From the NCBI GenBank assembly GCA_024195585.1, contig SWBL01000099.1:62001-126000 (forward strand): 64,000 bases of DNA, written 5' to 3'. The position numbers were made by a program, and so were the translations under genes. This document shows positions 44,901-55,975 of the stretch, piece by piece; position 1 is the first letter of the stretch; each line of letters opens with the position of its first letter. The notes beneath the pieces are model-generated. The model had not been told where the DNA came from. It did not search any database and saw only the letters and a list, made by a program, of their open reading frames with translations. This DNA comes from Aureobasidium sp. EXF-3400. Taxonomy: Eukaryota > Ascomycota > Dothideomycetes > Dothideales > Saccotheciaceae.

Positions 44901-45764
44901 TACTCGCAGATGCAGGCAGGCCCTGGTGCAATTATGGGTGATCAACCTTTGAATAGAGCTGGTGATGCAAAGAGCTTTGGCTTCTTCTCGTCTAATCAAA
45001 AGAACGGCCTCAAGCCAGGCGCTCATGGTAAGAACAGTAGCAGCTCCAACCTGCTTGCCGAGAATCCTTCTGGTGAGTATATTTCAAACATATTATCGTC
45101 TCAACAATGTGCTGATACGTCTTCAGTACTATTCGGATCTGATTTGCGCGAGCGTTGCGATTATGAGAAACGTGTTTTGCCTTCGATCGTCACGCACTGC
45201 GTTGAAGAGGTGGAAAAACGTGGAATGGACACGGAAGGCATCTACAGAAAGTCTGGCGGAAGCGGTCAGGTCAAGCTCATCCAACAAGGCTTTGAAAAAG
45301 ACGGCGCCTACGACATCAGTGACCCGGATCTTGATATCCATGCTGTCACTAGCGCGCTGAAGCAATACTTCCGCAAGCTACCCAACCCCCTCATCACTTA
45401 TGAGGCCTATGACCCTCTGCTCGAAGCAGCTCAGATCACAGAAAAGGAGAAGCAGGTCCCCGCCATTAAGGCTGCGCTGGAGGCTATGCCACAAGCTCAC
45501 CATGATGTACTGGAGTACTTGGTGCAGCATCTGTGCCGCGTAGTCAAACAGGAGTCGGAGAATTTGGTAAGACTCTTTTGTCTCAATGCGTTGCCATGAC
45601 ACAGAACTAACAGATTTTAGATGACACCGCTCAATCTCTCAGTCGTTTTTGCGCCTACGATTCTGCGACCCTTGAGCATCGAACGCGAAATGTCGGACAT
45701 GCAAGCCCAGCGTATGGCAGTGCAGGCGCTGCTTGAACACGCGGACTCCATCTTCGAAAATTAA
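41962..45764 (+). CDS. LIM-domain Rho GTPase-activating protein (Rga1-like)
   Basis: Cytoplasmic regulator of Cdc42/Rho polarity signalling. Five exons: 41962-42042, 42102-42132 (31 nt), 42187-45072, 45127-45566, 45621-45764; introns 59, 54, 54 and 54 nt; 1193 aa. Two LIM domains (about residues 22-135) have paired Cys/His: CKGCGE..HWHLGCFRCHSC..CNNC, and CSSCGNK..CATCFKCRNC..CMSCHE. The first LIM is spread over three exons. A long Ser/Pro-rich disordered region and a coiled coil (about 670-860) follow. The RhoGAP domain (about 1000-1190) has the catalytic Arg in TEGIYRKSG and closes with NLSVVFAPTILR. The third intron has no stop and a length divisible by three, so its retention would add 18 residues before GAP. 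Confidence 0.94.
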
Positions 45765-46626
45765 TGAATACACCAGTTTTTTTTTGGAGCGCATGTCTCC
45801 CAATCGGGTCACAAAATTCAGATCCAATGGTCTTTGCCTTTGGCTTTTGCAGAATTACTCTTCTTCCAACACCACTTATTCGCTTTTCTTTTACCTTTAT
45901 CCTAGCAGATGCGTTATGAGCGCCTCTCTTATCTGGCGCGGTTTAATGGATGAGGAGTTGAGGCATATACTTTTGACGAAATGCGCATACTCAGACTTTT
46001 GAGAGATAAAAAAACACTGCTGGCGTTTTTGCTGTATCTTGCGCTCACTTTGCTCCAGTGAATAACCTTTATAACCCTGCAAAGCCTTAATAGGTTGGTC
46101 AGAGACATGGAGCCACCTGATCAATATGGTCTGATGTAGTGGTACGTTTGCAAAAGATTGACTGATAGTTGGAAAGAGCGAGGGACCTACCTTCCTACAA
46201 ACTAGCTTTGTTGATGATTCCCGAATGGGTCCCCGAAACAACGACGCTCTGACCCTGAGTCCATCTCAGCCAACACCTCACGCGACCAACTACCTCTTCC
46301 AAAACTAGCCCAGTCGAATTCCATCAATGTGAGCGACATCATCACGTATCATCGTCGTTTACTCAATGAGATGCATTGAAAAGATTTACTTCGTTTTCAG
46401 GTCCATGATCGTGGAACTCGGTCATGTCAGAGCCGTTTGGCTTCTTGCCTTGTCAGGTCGTATCACTTACTGACCACATAGCGACCCACAAGGAGAAAGG
46501 ATGAGGAAACTCTTCCTTGATAGTATGAGGCAAAAGCCATATTAAAGTGAGGACGTCTCCTCCAATCCTGGTTCACACGAGCATCACAGAACGCACCTCA
46601 TCTCATCTCATCTCATCTCATCTCAG
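45765..46626. promoter_or_regulatory. Upstream region of the secreted-protein gene
   Basis: 862 bases between two plus-strand genes. It ends in a CTCAT microsatellite that touches the next start codon. A minus-strand frame at 45897-46241 was judged chance. No other feature was seen. Confidence 0.45.
46597..46625. repeat. CTCAT/ATCTC pentanucleotide microsatellite next to a start codon
   Basis: Nearly six perfect copies of the five-base unit CTCAT, ending immediately before the ATG of the secreted-protein gene. It would lie in the mRNA leader. Confidence 0.85.
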
Positions 46627-48566
46627 ATGTTGCTCTCAAGAGTAGTTGCCTTTGCGGGCATTACTGCTCTATCATTTGCGTCGGAGAACGATCTGGGTAC
46701 AACTCTCTCGACAAAATACATCGAACACTCTCCCGGCTCTGAGAAAACTTACTCAACCAGTTGGCGTATCAAGAATGCTCCTACTACAACCAAACTTGAT
46801 GAAGACGACGATGGCTGGACTGTCGTTTCTGAAACGGAACCTATAGTGACAGAGACGCCCACGGCGAATGGCACCACCGACCCCCGTCCAAACAATGCTA
46901 TGGTTGCACATCGAATGGCGATGGTTGCCAGCGCGACATGGGGCAGATTCCCTACTAAGCCTGATGATGAAACCGAGGTGAGATGAGCTTTCACATCTTG
47001 TATTTTGTTTCTCCTTTGGTCTTCGGGTGCATGCAAATTCTTCTCCAAAGTTCATGCTAACGATACTTTCGTTCCTAGGCCTGTGCCAATGGTACCGCTG
47101 TCGACAATGGCACGCAAGGTATTAGATACAACAACTCGACTGTCAACTGCACTGCCTTGATGGTTGGTGACAGATGGCACGGATGGGAGTGTGATGAAGC
47201 CTGCCGAGCCACACTCGCAGACGCTCTGCCAGCAGCAATTCTATCGGTCGTCGGTCCAGATCTGGCCAACTCGGATGCGGTTCAGCGATCCATCAGACAT
47301 ACCCGAGAGCTGCTCGGACGACGTGTCAGCTTTTTGGGTCTTGCGCGGTTCTCTGCGCTACTACGCCAAGCAAGATCTTATCTCGGTGGGCTCTTCCGCG
47401 AGGGAACAGCCGATATAGAGAGATTCAACACTAATCTGTGGGGGCACATACGCACCCAGATTGAGAGGATGGCTGCCGGCTTCCATCTAAACCCTGCCGC
47501 AACGAACCAAGTTACACATACTCTCTGGGAGTTCCAGTTCCATCTCCTCATTCTCTTCGATATCGAATTCGAATTCGAAGAACTTCCTGACCCTCTTACA
47601 GAAGATTACTTTGATACATTTGGGGAATACGAGGACTACATACGCCGACTCGTGGAAAGGCGAGAACTTCTGAGACATACTCTGGAAACTATTGAGTGGC
47701 ACGAACCGCTGCTCGAAGAGCTATACCGAGCACAGCCTGATTTACCTGAGGAGCTGGCCCAGAGATTGTTTGAGGAAATTGCGCTTCCGCAATATGATCC
47801 TGATGGTAGCCCTCCAGCGTACGAAGATCCGGCTGCTTATGAGACCAGAAAATACCGTGCTGAACAAGATCTTTATGATTCGATGGGTTGGCTTGCAGAG
47901 ACACCTCCAATCCCAGAAGAATGTCAAAGGTTTGGAAGGTATAACTCGTGGCCAACTCCTGTTCCCGTCACCAACATCCCTGTTTCACCAACGGTGGCAC
48001 CTACCATTATGCCAACTGAAGTTCCTGTCATACCACCAAATACACCTGAGACGAGCAGAATCGACTTGGCTGAAGACGGCATGCTCACCATCGCCGGTAG
48101 CGGTGCCTGGGCCCTCGCTGCCGAGATCTCCCTCACCCTCTTCAACCACCTCACTTCTTGCACACCCATAGATTTGGCAACTTGGACCTTTATCCCTCGC
48201 AGTACATCATTCCTAGCCCACGGCAGAGTCGCCTCTTGGAATGGACACGGTGTGGAACAGTGTTTCGCAAAAGAGATTTCTGGGCTCGGTGGCCCTTCTG
48301 CGGAAAGTGTTGTCACACAGGGATTCAAAGAGTATGAGTTGAAGATCGACCTGGAGGTCAATCCCAAGGGACCGCCTGTTGAGGAAGGAGCACCTAACAG
48401 CGGACCACCCAACGAAGAAGGACCAGGCAGAGGACCACCTAACGAAGAATCACCTGGCGAGGGATCACCTGGCGAGGGACCACCTGAAGGACGAAAAAAG
48501 TTACCAAAGTGCAAATGGTGGCAGATTATATTGGGTTATCCTTTGTTTGGTCTGTGTTGTCCGTAA
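46627..48566 (+). CDS. Secreted protein of unknown function with a Pro/Glu/Gly repeat tail
   Basis: Two exons (46627-46977 and 47079-48566; 101-nt intron GTGAGA..CTAG), 612 aa. The N-terminus MLLSRVVAFAGITALSFA is a good signal peptide. Asn-glycosylation sequons cluster after the splice (NGT, NGT, NNST, NCT). The middle (about residues 150-360) is predicted helical and Glu/Arg-rich, with few Cys. A Pro/Thr/Val linker follows, then a globular-looking block (LAEDGMLTIAGSGAWALAAE to LVNPKG-like end). Near the C-terminus is a degenerate PPNEEGPGRG / SPGEG repeat, and the protein closes with Cys- and Trp-containing hydrophobic residues (CKWWQIILGYPLFGLCCP). No family recognised; a cell-wall or extracellular role is only inferred. 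Confidence 0.75.
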
Positions 48567-49346
48567 GGCAGCTATGTATTGGTGATTTAGAGATGTTGGG
48601 AAAATACAATATCTTCTTGTTTCTATTTCTTTTTTCTGGAACGGAAGCTGAGTACATTTCGATTTCAGCCAAGTTGGTGGCAACCCCAAAAGTTGTTGGT
48701 GCATCGCTTTCTCTCTTGTGCCGCTTACTGTTCCATATCGAACAACACTTGACCCATTGCTCTGGTTCTTCGGGTGTTCCGGGTATGCATGACTCTTCTT
48801 TCCGCCGTCGCCTGCTCCCCGTTTTCTTTGCAATCAACCATCGACAACAGATATGACATAGTTGCACGTTACTGCTATTTTCGAAATGTGGAAACCTGAT
48901 AGTGGGCTTTGTCGTATGGCTGTCGTAATCTTGAATCCAAAAAAGCAAGGCACAGGTAGATTGCAGTATCAAACGGCGATTTGGGTTAAGATGAGAGACA
49001 CAACGGGCGATGAGCTGTGCAAACAAAGTTGCGTAATGCAGAAGTTCGAGGACAGAAACAGGGAGAATGTAGGAATAAGCTTGTTTGGAAAGAGATTTTT
49101 CGAAAGAAGAAGTTCTTTTTGACTGAAAGTAATTGTATTTTGTATTCTTTTGCAGAGAGTCATGGCTCTTGTCTCTCTATGAGAAGATAAACGTGAGAAA
49201 ATGCAATCAGGGCATCAAGGAAAAAAACAGCAACAGGAAGTGGCAACAGGGGTATGGCCTTTCTTTTCCTTTGACATCATGAACAATAAACACACCAACG
49301 CCGCCGTAAGCATTAAGTTCACAGGATATGTGTGAAGACAAGTCAT
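48567..49346. other. Intergenic region between convergent genes
   Basis: 780 bases between the secreted-protein and GATA-factor stops. Frames on both strands overlap each other and show no family features. Treated as two 3' UTRs and spacer. Confidence 0.5.
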
Positions 49347-51152
49347 CTAAGCAGCTGCAGTGGCAGTCGTTGGTTCAGACGATACAGTAGGTTTCGAGTC
49401 GGTCGGCGAGCTGTCATCGCGGACAACGTCACTCAGGCGAAGTCGCTTGGGTGGTGGGGCTGCTTGTGACTTGTACGACTCGACCTCGGCCTCGAGGAGT
49501 TCGACTTTCTTCTTGAGAGCGGCCTCGCGGACCAAGGCAGCGTCGAGATCAGATTTGTACTGGTCTGCAGCGTCGCGGGCTGAAGATTCCTTTGCACGGG
49601 CGTCTTGCTCGCTCTGTTCGAGCTCAGCGACTCTACCGCGGAACAGGTCGTTGATGACTTCCAACTCGCTCACGCGTGTCTTGAGAGAGCTGTTGTTCTC
49701 AGGGTACTGGTGTCCGTGTTCGGGGTGCATTCCGTTGACCGAAGGTGCAGGGGATGGCTGGCGAAGAGCGAAGGTAGGCAGGCCAGAAGGCTGGAAGGAG
49801 GACTCGGACAGAGAAACATTGTCGAAGACGTGTTGAGGAGCAATGTTAGGGTTGTGCGAGACCATGCCAGGAGTGTTTGTGCGAGACGAAGGCGAGGGAG
49901 AGCGTTGGTGTTCGCCAGACGAGACGCGATCGGAGTGACGACGGTGAGGAGGGTAGGCACCCATAGGTGTGTTGACATCGTGGTGATAGCCAGGCGATTC
50001 AAGCGAAGGCTAAGTCCATATTAGTATGTGACAGGAATGGCGAAGTGCACAGAGCTGACTGACCTTCTTCTTAGGGCCGGTGGCTGTCTTGACACGGTTA
50101 CGGCTCTTGATGACATCGGTCTTGAGACTGATGGGACGAGGGCGACCGTGCAACTTGAGGAAGAGGCCGCAAGCATTGCACAAGACAGAGCCCATCTCGT
50201 CGCGACGCCATAGCGGAGTGGTGCTTGTACCACAGTTCTGGCATACAGGCTGTGAGGACGTGGTCAGTCAAGACGAATGGAATCCGTTATCGATATTGAG
50301 TTGGGAAGATAAGGATAAGAGAAGAGGGTTCGCGACGCGCAAAATCCCCGTCGCGACCAACGCTGGAAAATCACGTACAGGTCCGTTTTGCTGACCGCCA
50401 GCAGTGGCAGCAGGCGCCGAAGTTGCGTAGTTCATCGTGTGCATAACATTGGAAGTCCTGCGCGAGCGAAGAATTAGTTCTGTATCAATGGCGAGATGCT
50501 TGTCAATGCCGATGCGCTGATAGGGTAGGGCAGGAGCTTAGGCCGCCTTATCTCGGTCCCTCTTTCCGCTTGATAACGCTATCCACGCGCCAAGCCGACC
50601 TCTCTCCTACCCCACTGCCTCCAACCAACAACAATAACAATCCCATGTGCCAAACACCGTCACATTGTAGCTATCAGAATGCACAATCTTCTTGGATAGA
50701 ACGTGGTTGCCACAGAGAGAACCTCATTTTGGGCTATCTCCATGGCCACATTCATGTTCAGACAGCAATTGTGCATTTTCATAGCTACACTGTCATGGTC
50801 TTTGGCACACGGAGCGAGGAAAAATTGCTTACCTGGGCATCATGGACATCGAGTTTCCGCCGAAAGGTCCCAAACTTGACACTCCTGGAAGTTGCATTGG
50901 CCCACTGAATGATCGCTGAGGAACAGAGTAGTGTGGTGCCGTGTACATGGGAGCCGCTGAAGATGGTCGAGGAATCTCATGTCCCATGTGTGCAAAGAAT
51001 GGTCTGTCATCGGCATAGATTGGAGGTGTGAGCGTGACTGGATAGTGAAGACCCATTGAAGACTTGGGTCTGTAAGGATCCATGACAGAAGGTCTGTACG
51101 AAGTATCGATCGATGCAGGTCTGTATGCATCCATGGAAGATCGGTGAAGCAT
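49347..51152 (-). CDS. GATA zinc-finger transcription factor with C-terminal coiled coil (AreB/ASD4-like)
   Basis: Four exons: 51152-50833, 50457-50379, 50249-50064 and 50009-49347; introns of 375, 129 and 54 nt; 415 aa. Exon 3 encodes one GATA finger, [20 protein letters not shown] followed by [17 protein letters not shown] and the basic tail [14 protein letters not shown]. Exon 4 contains a leucine-zipper-like coiled coil (about residues 300-380; [20 protein letters not shown]). A single GATA finger plus coiled coil is the AreB/ASD4 layout, which in other ascomycetes represses nitrogen-catabolic genes or acts in development. The first two introns are unusually long for this window and hold several GATA sites. 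Exon 2 has in-frame ATGs ([12 protein letters not shown]) that could start a shorter protein. LSB6 lies divergently. Confidence 0.92.
50307..50319 (+). promoter_or_regulatory. Tandem GATA elements in an intron of the GATA-factor gene
   Basis: AGATAAGGATAAG inside the 129-nt second intron. A further inverted site (TTATCG, about 50288-50293) is nearby. The 375-nt first intron carries CTTATCT and TGATAA (about 50547-50575). HGATAR is the binding site of fungal GATA factors. Confidence 0.4.
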
Positions 51153-52581
51153 CGTTGCGGCAATTAGGTCGTCAAGTCTTTAAGATATCGTGAGTCGCTG
51201 AAGTCTTGTTGATGGTCGAGAATGTATAGACTGTATAAAGGAGCGTGGATCAGAAGGTATTAAAGGAATGAAAGACTGAATTAAGAGGCGATTAGTATAG
51301 TGGCGAACAAAAAGAGTGTCGTGGTAGAAGTCGTAGGTAAATCTGTTGCTGCTGAAGCGTATGCCCAAGTATACATACGTCCTGAAGCCTTGCCCAGGGG
51401 TGGCGACCATGTAATGACAACGGTAGAGGCTTGATGTTCGGCGTCGAGGTAAATTGCCAAAACAACAGCAAAAACGCAAAGCGGTTCTAGTAGGCGTTGT
51501 GTTTACCGTCCTGCGTTTCTATCTTACCCAGATAGCTGTGACAGCATCATGGTAAACATCGACTTCGTCTTGTCCTGTACTAGATATTCACGGCTCTACA
51601 GATGTTGGTCTGGTCAAATTCGGTATGTCTCAACATTCCGCATCCTTCGACTTTCGATCGGTCGTGCTTCTGTCAATCCATTCCTCGAGATGCAACTTCC
51701 TTTCAGCGTCATCTGTGGAGTCGAGAGCAGATCAACAGTAAACAACGTTCCTGACAAGAGCCGCAGTTGCAATCAAAGTACAGGTCGCCTTCGGCGGCTG
51801 CGCAACGGTCGAGGCAGGAGATTGGCGGTAAGCCAGTATACGAAGTCTATCCCTGATCCGTCACGCATGAACAGAGATGAGGCCAATCCTTCGCGGAAGA
51901 AATCGCCGATCGATTATAGGCATAGATCGTCATGGCAGTCTTGACAGTTGACACTTGGATTGTGATTGACATGTTGTATAGCAAAGACAAAGAGGGCTTT
52001 GGTTGGAAGTGTCAGTTGAGCTTGGACCCTTGCTGTGGGGGAGTCGATTAGGGGGATCTTGAGGGGCTCTTCATTTGCCAGAGGCTCTGAGGCTCTCAAT
52101 GATGGCGGCGTATACAAGCGAGCATGGTTCGACCACTCGGGGCGGTGCAATCATATGCGAGAGTTAGAATCTGCTATCGAGCAACGACGACTGCTCTATC
52201 GCAGCTATCGTTGTGGGCAAGTCAGGCCGTGATAAGATCATAGCTGACTGTACAACATTTAGAGGACAGGTCATGTGCCTCATTCACACCTTGTCGCAAA
52301 ACTTATGACAGGCTTACATGCAAGGAGGCTCATGGTTGAATAATAGGATACAAGGGCTCTGCAACTGTCAAAATGTTCCAAGGTTTTTCTGATGTTGACG
52401 CCTACCAAGGTGGACCAAGATGGGCCGAGGCCAACCCCTGTAATTATCTGGTTCCTGGGGACGAAGCTTGGCATCCCTAGTCGTCATTCCATCGACATCT
52501 GCATTCGCGTTCAAGCTGGACACAAGTGACCGTCCTAGACTGGCCACTTGTCTATCTCGACAGCACTCAACAAAGCTCATC
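51153..52581. promoter_or_regulatory. Long divergent upstream region of the GATA factor and LSB6
   Basis: 1429 bases between divergent start codons, the second-longest gene-free stretch beside the RhoGAP upstream region. It includes a GATAAG at about 52232. An open plus-strand frame at 51549-51944 is Arg/Ser-rich without recognisable similarity, and I treat it as chance. Confidence 0.45.
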
Positions 52582-54831
52582 ATGGGCAAGTCCAGACCAG
52601 CCACGTCTGGCTATGCCAGAATCGCCCAGGCAGAAGAGGAGGACGACGAGTCATTCATCTCCGACGAGGACATCCACCAAGGCCAGCTCCGTCTCTCAGT
52701 CGATGATGGTACCACCTATGCACCTATACAACCAAAGCGCCGCGAGCGTATGGATCTACCCGAAGGTCAACCTTCGAATAACCGCCGGCGACGACGCACA
52801 AATTCTGGTGTCGACATCAAGGCCATCAATGCCAGGCTGGAGAAGTGGGCTGATGAGATCGCTCAGAAGTTCAAGATCCGCAAGGTCAAGGGCAAATCGC
52901 AAGAGGAGGAGCACCTAGAGATACACCATTCTGTCTTCCAAGCTCCGGACTGGATCAGACCGGCCACAGCCGAGACGTTAGCCTCGGAGCTCGACGAGCC
53001 CTCTGGTGACAGGATATCCAAGATCGAATTTGACGACATCGTTGAGAGCGTCAGAGTCGCCATTGAGATGGGCATGCAGCCGAAGCTCATCTCTCAGGGT
53101 AGTTCTGGAAGTTACTTTGCGAGAAACACCTCGGGCAAGATTGTTGGTGTCTTCAAGCCAAAGGACGAAGAGCCTTACGCATCCAAGAACCCGAAATGGA
53201 CCAAATGGATTCACAGAAACCTGTTCCCATTCTTCTTTGGACGAGCATGTCTCATTCCCAATCTCAGCTATATCTCCGAGGCCGCCGCCTATGTCCTAGA
53301 CAGCCGTCTACGAACCCACCTGGTACCCTATACAGATGTCGTGACCCTTTCCTCCAAAGCTTTCTTCTACGATTTCTGGGATAGACGTGCACACTACCGC
53401 AAGGGCAAGCCGTTCCCTGAGAAACAGGGCAGTTTTCAGGTATTCCTCAAAGGCTTCAAAGATGCGAACATTTTCTTGAAGGAGCATCCATGGCCAGACC
53501 AACACAACTCAGGGTTCCGAACAGATGCTGCGCCTAAAAGAAAGAAGAGAAGATGGGGTGAGGATTGCCGACCTAGGGGCGCCCCTTCTGACGACGAGGA
53601 AGAGGACGTTGAAGGTTCACAAGCACCTTATAGTGATCGCCAACGATCGCGCAACGTCTTCTGGACACCAGCCCTTCAACAATCGTTCCGTGAACAGCTG
53701 GAGAAGCTTGTCATTCTGGACTACATCATGCGCAACACTGACCGTGGACTCGACAACTGGATGATCAGAATTGATCAGCAAAGCCAGGAAGCTGAGATCG
53801 TCGTCGAACCACCTAACAAGTCGACAAATGGTCAAGCCGACCCATACAGAAGACAAGAGACAATGACTGCGGGCGGTCAAACCAACTCGCGATCTTCTGC
53901 CACGGTGACAATCGGAGCTATCGACAATAGTCTGTCATGGCCTTGGAAGCATCCTGATGCGTGGAGAAGTTTCCCGTTCGGCTGGCTGTTCCTTCCTGTA
54001 TCTTTGATCGGCCGCCCATTCTCAGAGAAGACAAAGCAACATTTCCTTCCTTTGTTGACTTCGAAGCAGTGGTGGAGTGAGACTCAGGTTGCTTTGCGCA
54101 AATGTTTCGAACAAGATGCCGACTTCCAGGAGAAGATGTTTGCTCGTCAGATCGCTGTCATGAAGGGACAGGCATGGAACGTTGTAGAGACTCTTAAAAC
54201 GCCGGACCATGGACCCTTGGAATTGACGAGACGTGCTCGCGTTTGTGTGTGGGACGACCTGGTTGAGATCCCTGTGGCCGTTCCCCTACGCCCCTCGAAT
54301 GATATTCGACTGATGCACAACGATATCGCTAAGGGTCCCGGCATCAGGGAGGAAGAAGAGATGGATATTGGTGCTGCCTACGCTTCAGCGCCTCCATTGA
54401 AGTTGCAGACCGATCTGCTTGGACCTGACCAGCCAAACAACAACCGTTTCAACATCTCGCGGCAGAACAGCAGTGGCGATGTCCGAAGAAGCGACGAAAG
54501 CAACGCTCCTTTATCACCTTCTAGTGTACAAAACTTCACCTTCGACCCTGCAAAAGAGTCAAGGTTCAAACGCCCTGTGGCACCTCGCACCAAATCAAGA
54601 CTCAGTCTCGACGAGACAAGGAGACTGTTCGACAATCTTGGAGAACGTAGGACTAGGAGGTTCTCGTTCGCTATTGGTAAGAGAAATGACGAAGTTGATG
54701 TCGATGATGCAGAATTGGACGGCGATCTTGGTTTTGCTGCAGCAGAAGATCAAGAAGGTTACAGGAAAAAGGTTATTGTTGAGAGAATCGAGATGGTCAA
54801 GGGCAGGGCTCCTGTATTTACTTGGTGCTAG
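52582..54831 (+). CDS. LSB6: Type II phosphatidylinositol 4-kinase (Lsb6-like)
   Basis: Makes PI4P on endosomal, vacuolar or plasma membranes. Single exon, 749 aa from ATG 52582 (MGKSRPATSGYARIAQAEEE). The PI3/4-kinase fold spans about residues 170-590: GSSGSYFARN (nucleotide-binding loop), GVFKPKDEEPY (catalytic Lys), GRACLIPNLSYISEAAAYVL, GSFQVFLKGFKDAN, DYIMRNTDRGLDNWMI (catalytic loop) and IGAIDNSLSWPWKHPDAWRS (activation loop Asp). An Asp/Glu-rich insert sits before the catalytic loop. The position of the mammalian CCPCC palmitoylation motif reads LFPFF (residues 214-218). The C-terminal 150 residues are disordered and Ser/Asn/Arg-rich. Confidence 0.93.
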   Translation: MGKSRPATSGYARIAQAEEEDDESFISDEDIHQGQLRLSVDDGTTYAPIQPKRRERMDLPEGQPSNNRRRRRTNSGVDIKAINARLEKWADEIAQKFKIRKVKGKSQEEEHLEIHHSVFQAPDWIRPATAETLASELDEPSGDRISKIEFDDIVESVRVAIEMGMQPKLISQGSSGSYFARNTSGKIVGVFKPKDEEPYASKNPKWTKWIHRNLFPFFFGRACLIPNLSYISEAAAYVLDSRLRTHLVPYTDVVTLSSKAFFYDFWDRRAHYRKGKPFPEKQGSFQVFLKGFKDANIFLKEHPWPDQHNSGFRTDAAPKRKKRRWGEDCRPRGAPSDDEEEDVEGSQAPYSDRQRSRNVFWTPALQQSFREQLEKLVILDYIMRNTDRGLDNWMIRIDQQSQEAEIVVEPPNKSTNGQADPYRRQETMTAGGQTNSRSSATVTIGAIDNSLSWPWKHPDAWRSFPFGWLFLPVSLIGRPFSEKTKQHFLPLLTSKQWWSETQVALRKCFEQDADFQEKMFARQIAVMKGQAWNVVETLKTPDHGPLELTRRARVCVWDDLVEIPVAVPLRPSNDIRLMHNDIAKGPGIREEEEMDIGAAYASAPPLKLQTDLLGPDQPNNNRFNISRQNSSGDVRRSDESNAPLSPSSVQNFTFDPAKESRFKRPVAPRTKSRLSLDETRRLFDNLGERRTRRFSFAIGKRNDEVDVDDAELDGDLGFAAAEDQEGYRKKVIVERIEMVKGRAPVFTWC

Positions 54832-55975
54832 TGTGGTACGTGGATTCGGCGTTCCGGATATGGGCTCGGGCATGGAAAGACTCGAAACATGGATGGGCAG
54901 CATTGCAAGGCGCTGTAAAGATACCATGTGTATATTTAGGACACACGAAACGAACGATTGATGACAGTCTCTAAGAATATACCGTATACACTAGTCGGTA
55001 TTTGAGAAACTCCATAAGAAATCTTAGTGATTTCTGCGAAGTCTTTCTTGAGAAGGCCACAACCCGGACCCGATACATCTGGGACTCCGGAGGTTCGAGA
55101 CTGATATCTTGAGCAGTCAACATTATGATGCTACTCAATTGAAACTTTAGATGTTTACAAACGAAGAAAAAACCTCTCGGCTGTCAATACACAATTTATC
55201 GAAACCACATACGTTGGTGTCGTCGGCAAGCACGAGGCGAATTTTGAAATGACTCGGCTTTCGAGTCCACAGCTCGCGCATTAGTTTCAATCAATTTCGA
55301 GTCCAGCGAGGAACGAGTTGAAGGTGATCTGGATTTTGCTCCCGGTCGAGGCTTTCGCGCAAGACTTGGTCGTATACAGTAGTTTTACCTTGGACGTCTT
55401 ATATTTGTAGCAAGCAGGCTTGCGACAAGGCAATGATGACGGGTGTGCCCCAGACCTCCCACCGACTTGATAAACAATCATTTACTCGCCCCATCATCTG
55501 TCTTTCTCTTCATCCTAATTTATCATTGTTGTCGCATGTTCCGATCCGGTTGATCACTCGGACGTTGGGTATTGTCAGATGAATGCCGCACAGAGAGCGG
55601 CTCTGCTCAATCCCAAGGCAGCTCGTAAAGCAGCAGCAGCAGCAGCCAGTAAGTGAAGAAAGTCGAATTCACTCGGCCTCATACATACCTATTGTCTACC
55701 ATCTTCCATGTCTATTCACATCCACCCGTCGTGATCTTTGAACATCACTCACATTCCGAATCTTCAATCACTTTGTCGACTATTTACTTAATTCCTTCTC
55801 TTCTCACTCTACCACTCTTCTCTTCCATCACTTCGTCCACGCTTATCATCCACCACTCCATCCACCTTTGACAACTGCCGCATCAACTATCTACTCATCC
55901 AATACCTACAACCATTTGCCTCTTTCAACAACAGCACACTTGTCTCTTCTCCACTCCATCTTCCTACCTTCCACT
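54832..55975. promoter_or_regulatory. Upstream region of the RAD5/HLTF-like gene with a possible alternative first exon
   Basis: 1144 bases. At 55579 an ATG opens a 23-codon stretch (MNAAQRAALLNPKAARKA plus Ala run) followed by a perfect GTAAGT donor at 55649. The last 300 bases before the main ATG are pyrimidine-rich leader. No RNA gene was found. Confidence 0.5.
55579..55648 (+). other. Candidate upstream exon or uORF of the RAD5/HLTF-like gene
   Basis: ATG 55579 to the base before GTAAGT at 55649 is 70 nt (phase 1). AG acceptors ending at 55934 or 55988 both join it in frame to the helicase. Unspliced, the frame stops at 55656 after 25 residues. So it is either a protein-coding first exon or an upstream open frame. 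Confidence 0.35.

Noticed and set aside
46978..47078. Two separate genes at the secreted-protein locus
   Set aside because: A GTGAGA..CTAG intron with matching phase joins signal peptide and body, and the sequon-rich sequence continues across it.
51549..51944. Plus-strand 131-codon frame between the GATA factor and LSB6
   Set aside because: Arg/Ser-rich with no domain, no signal peptide and no intron signals; probably promoter DNA.
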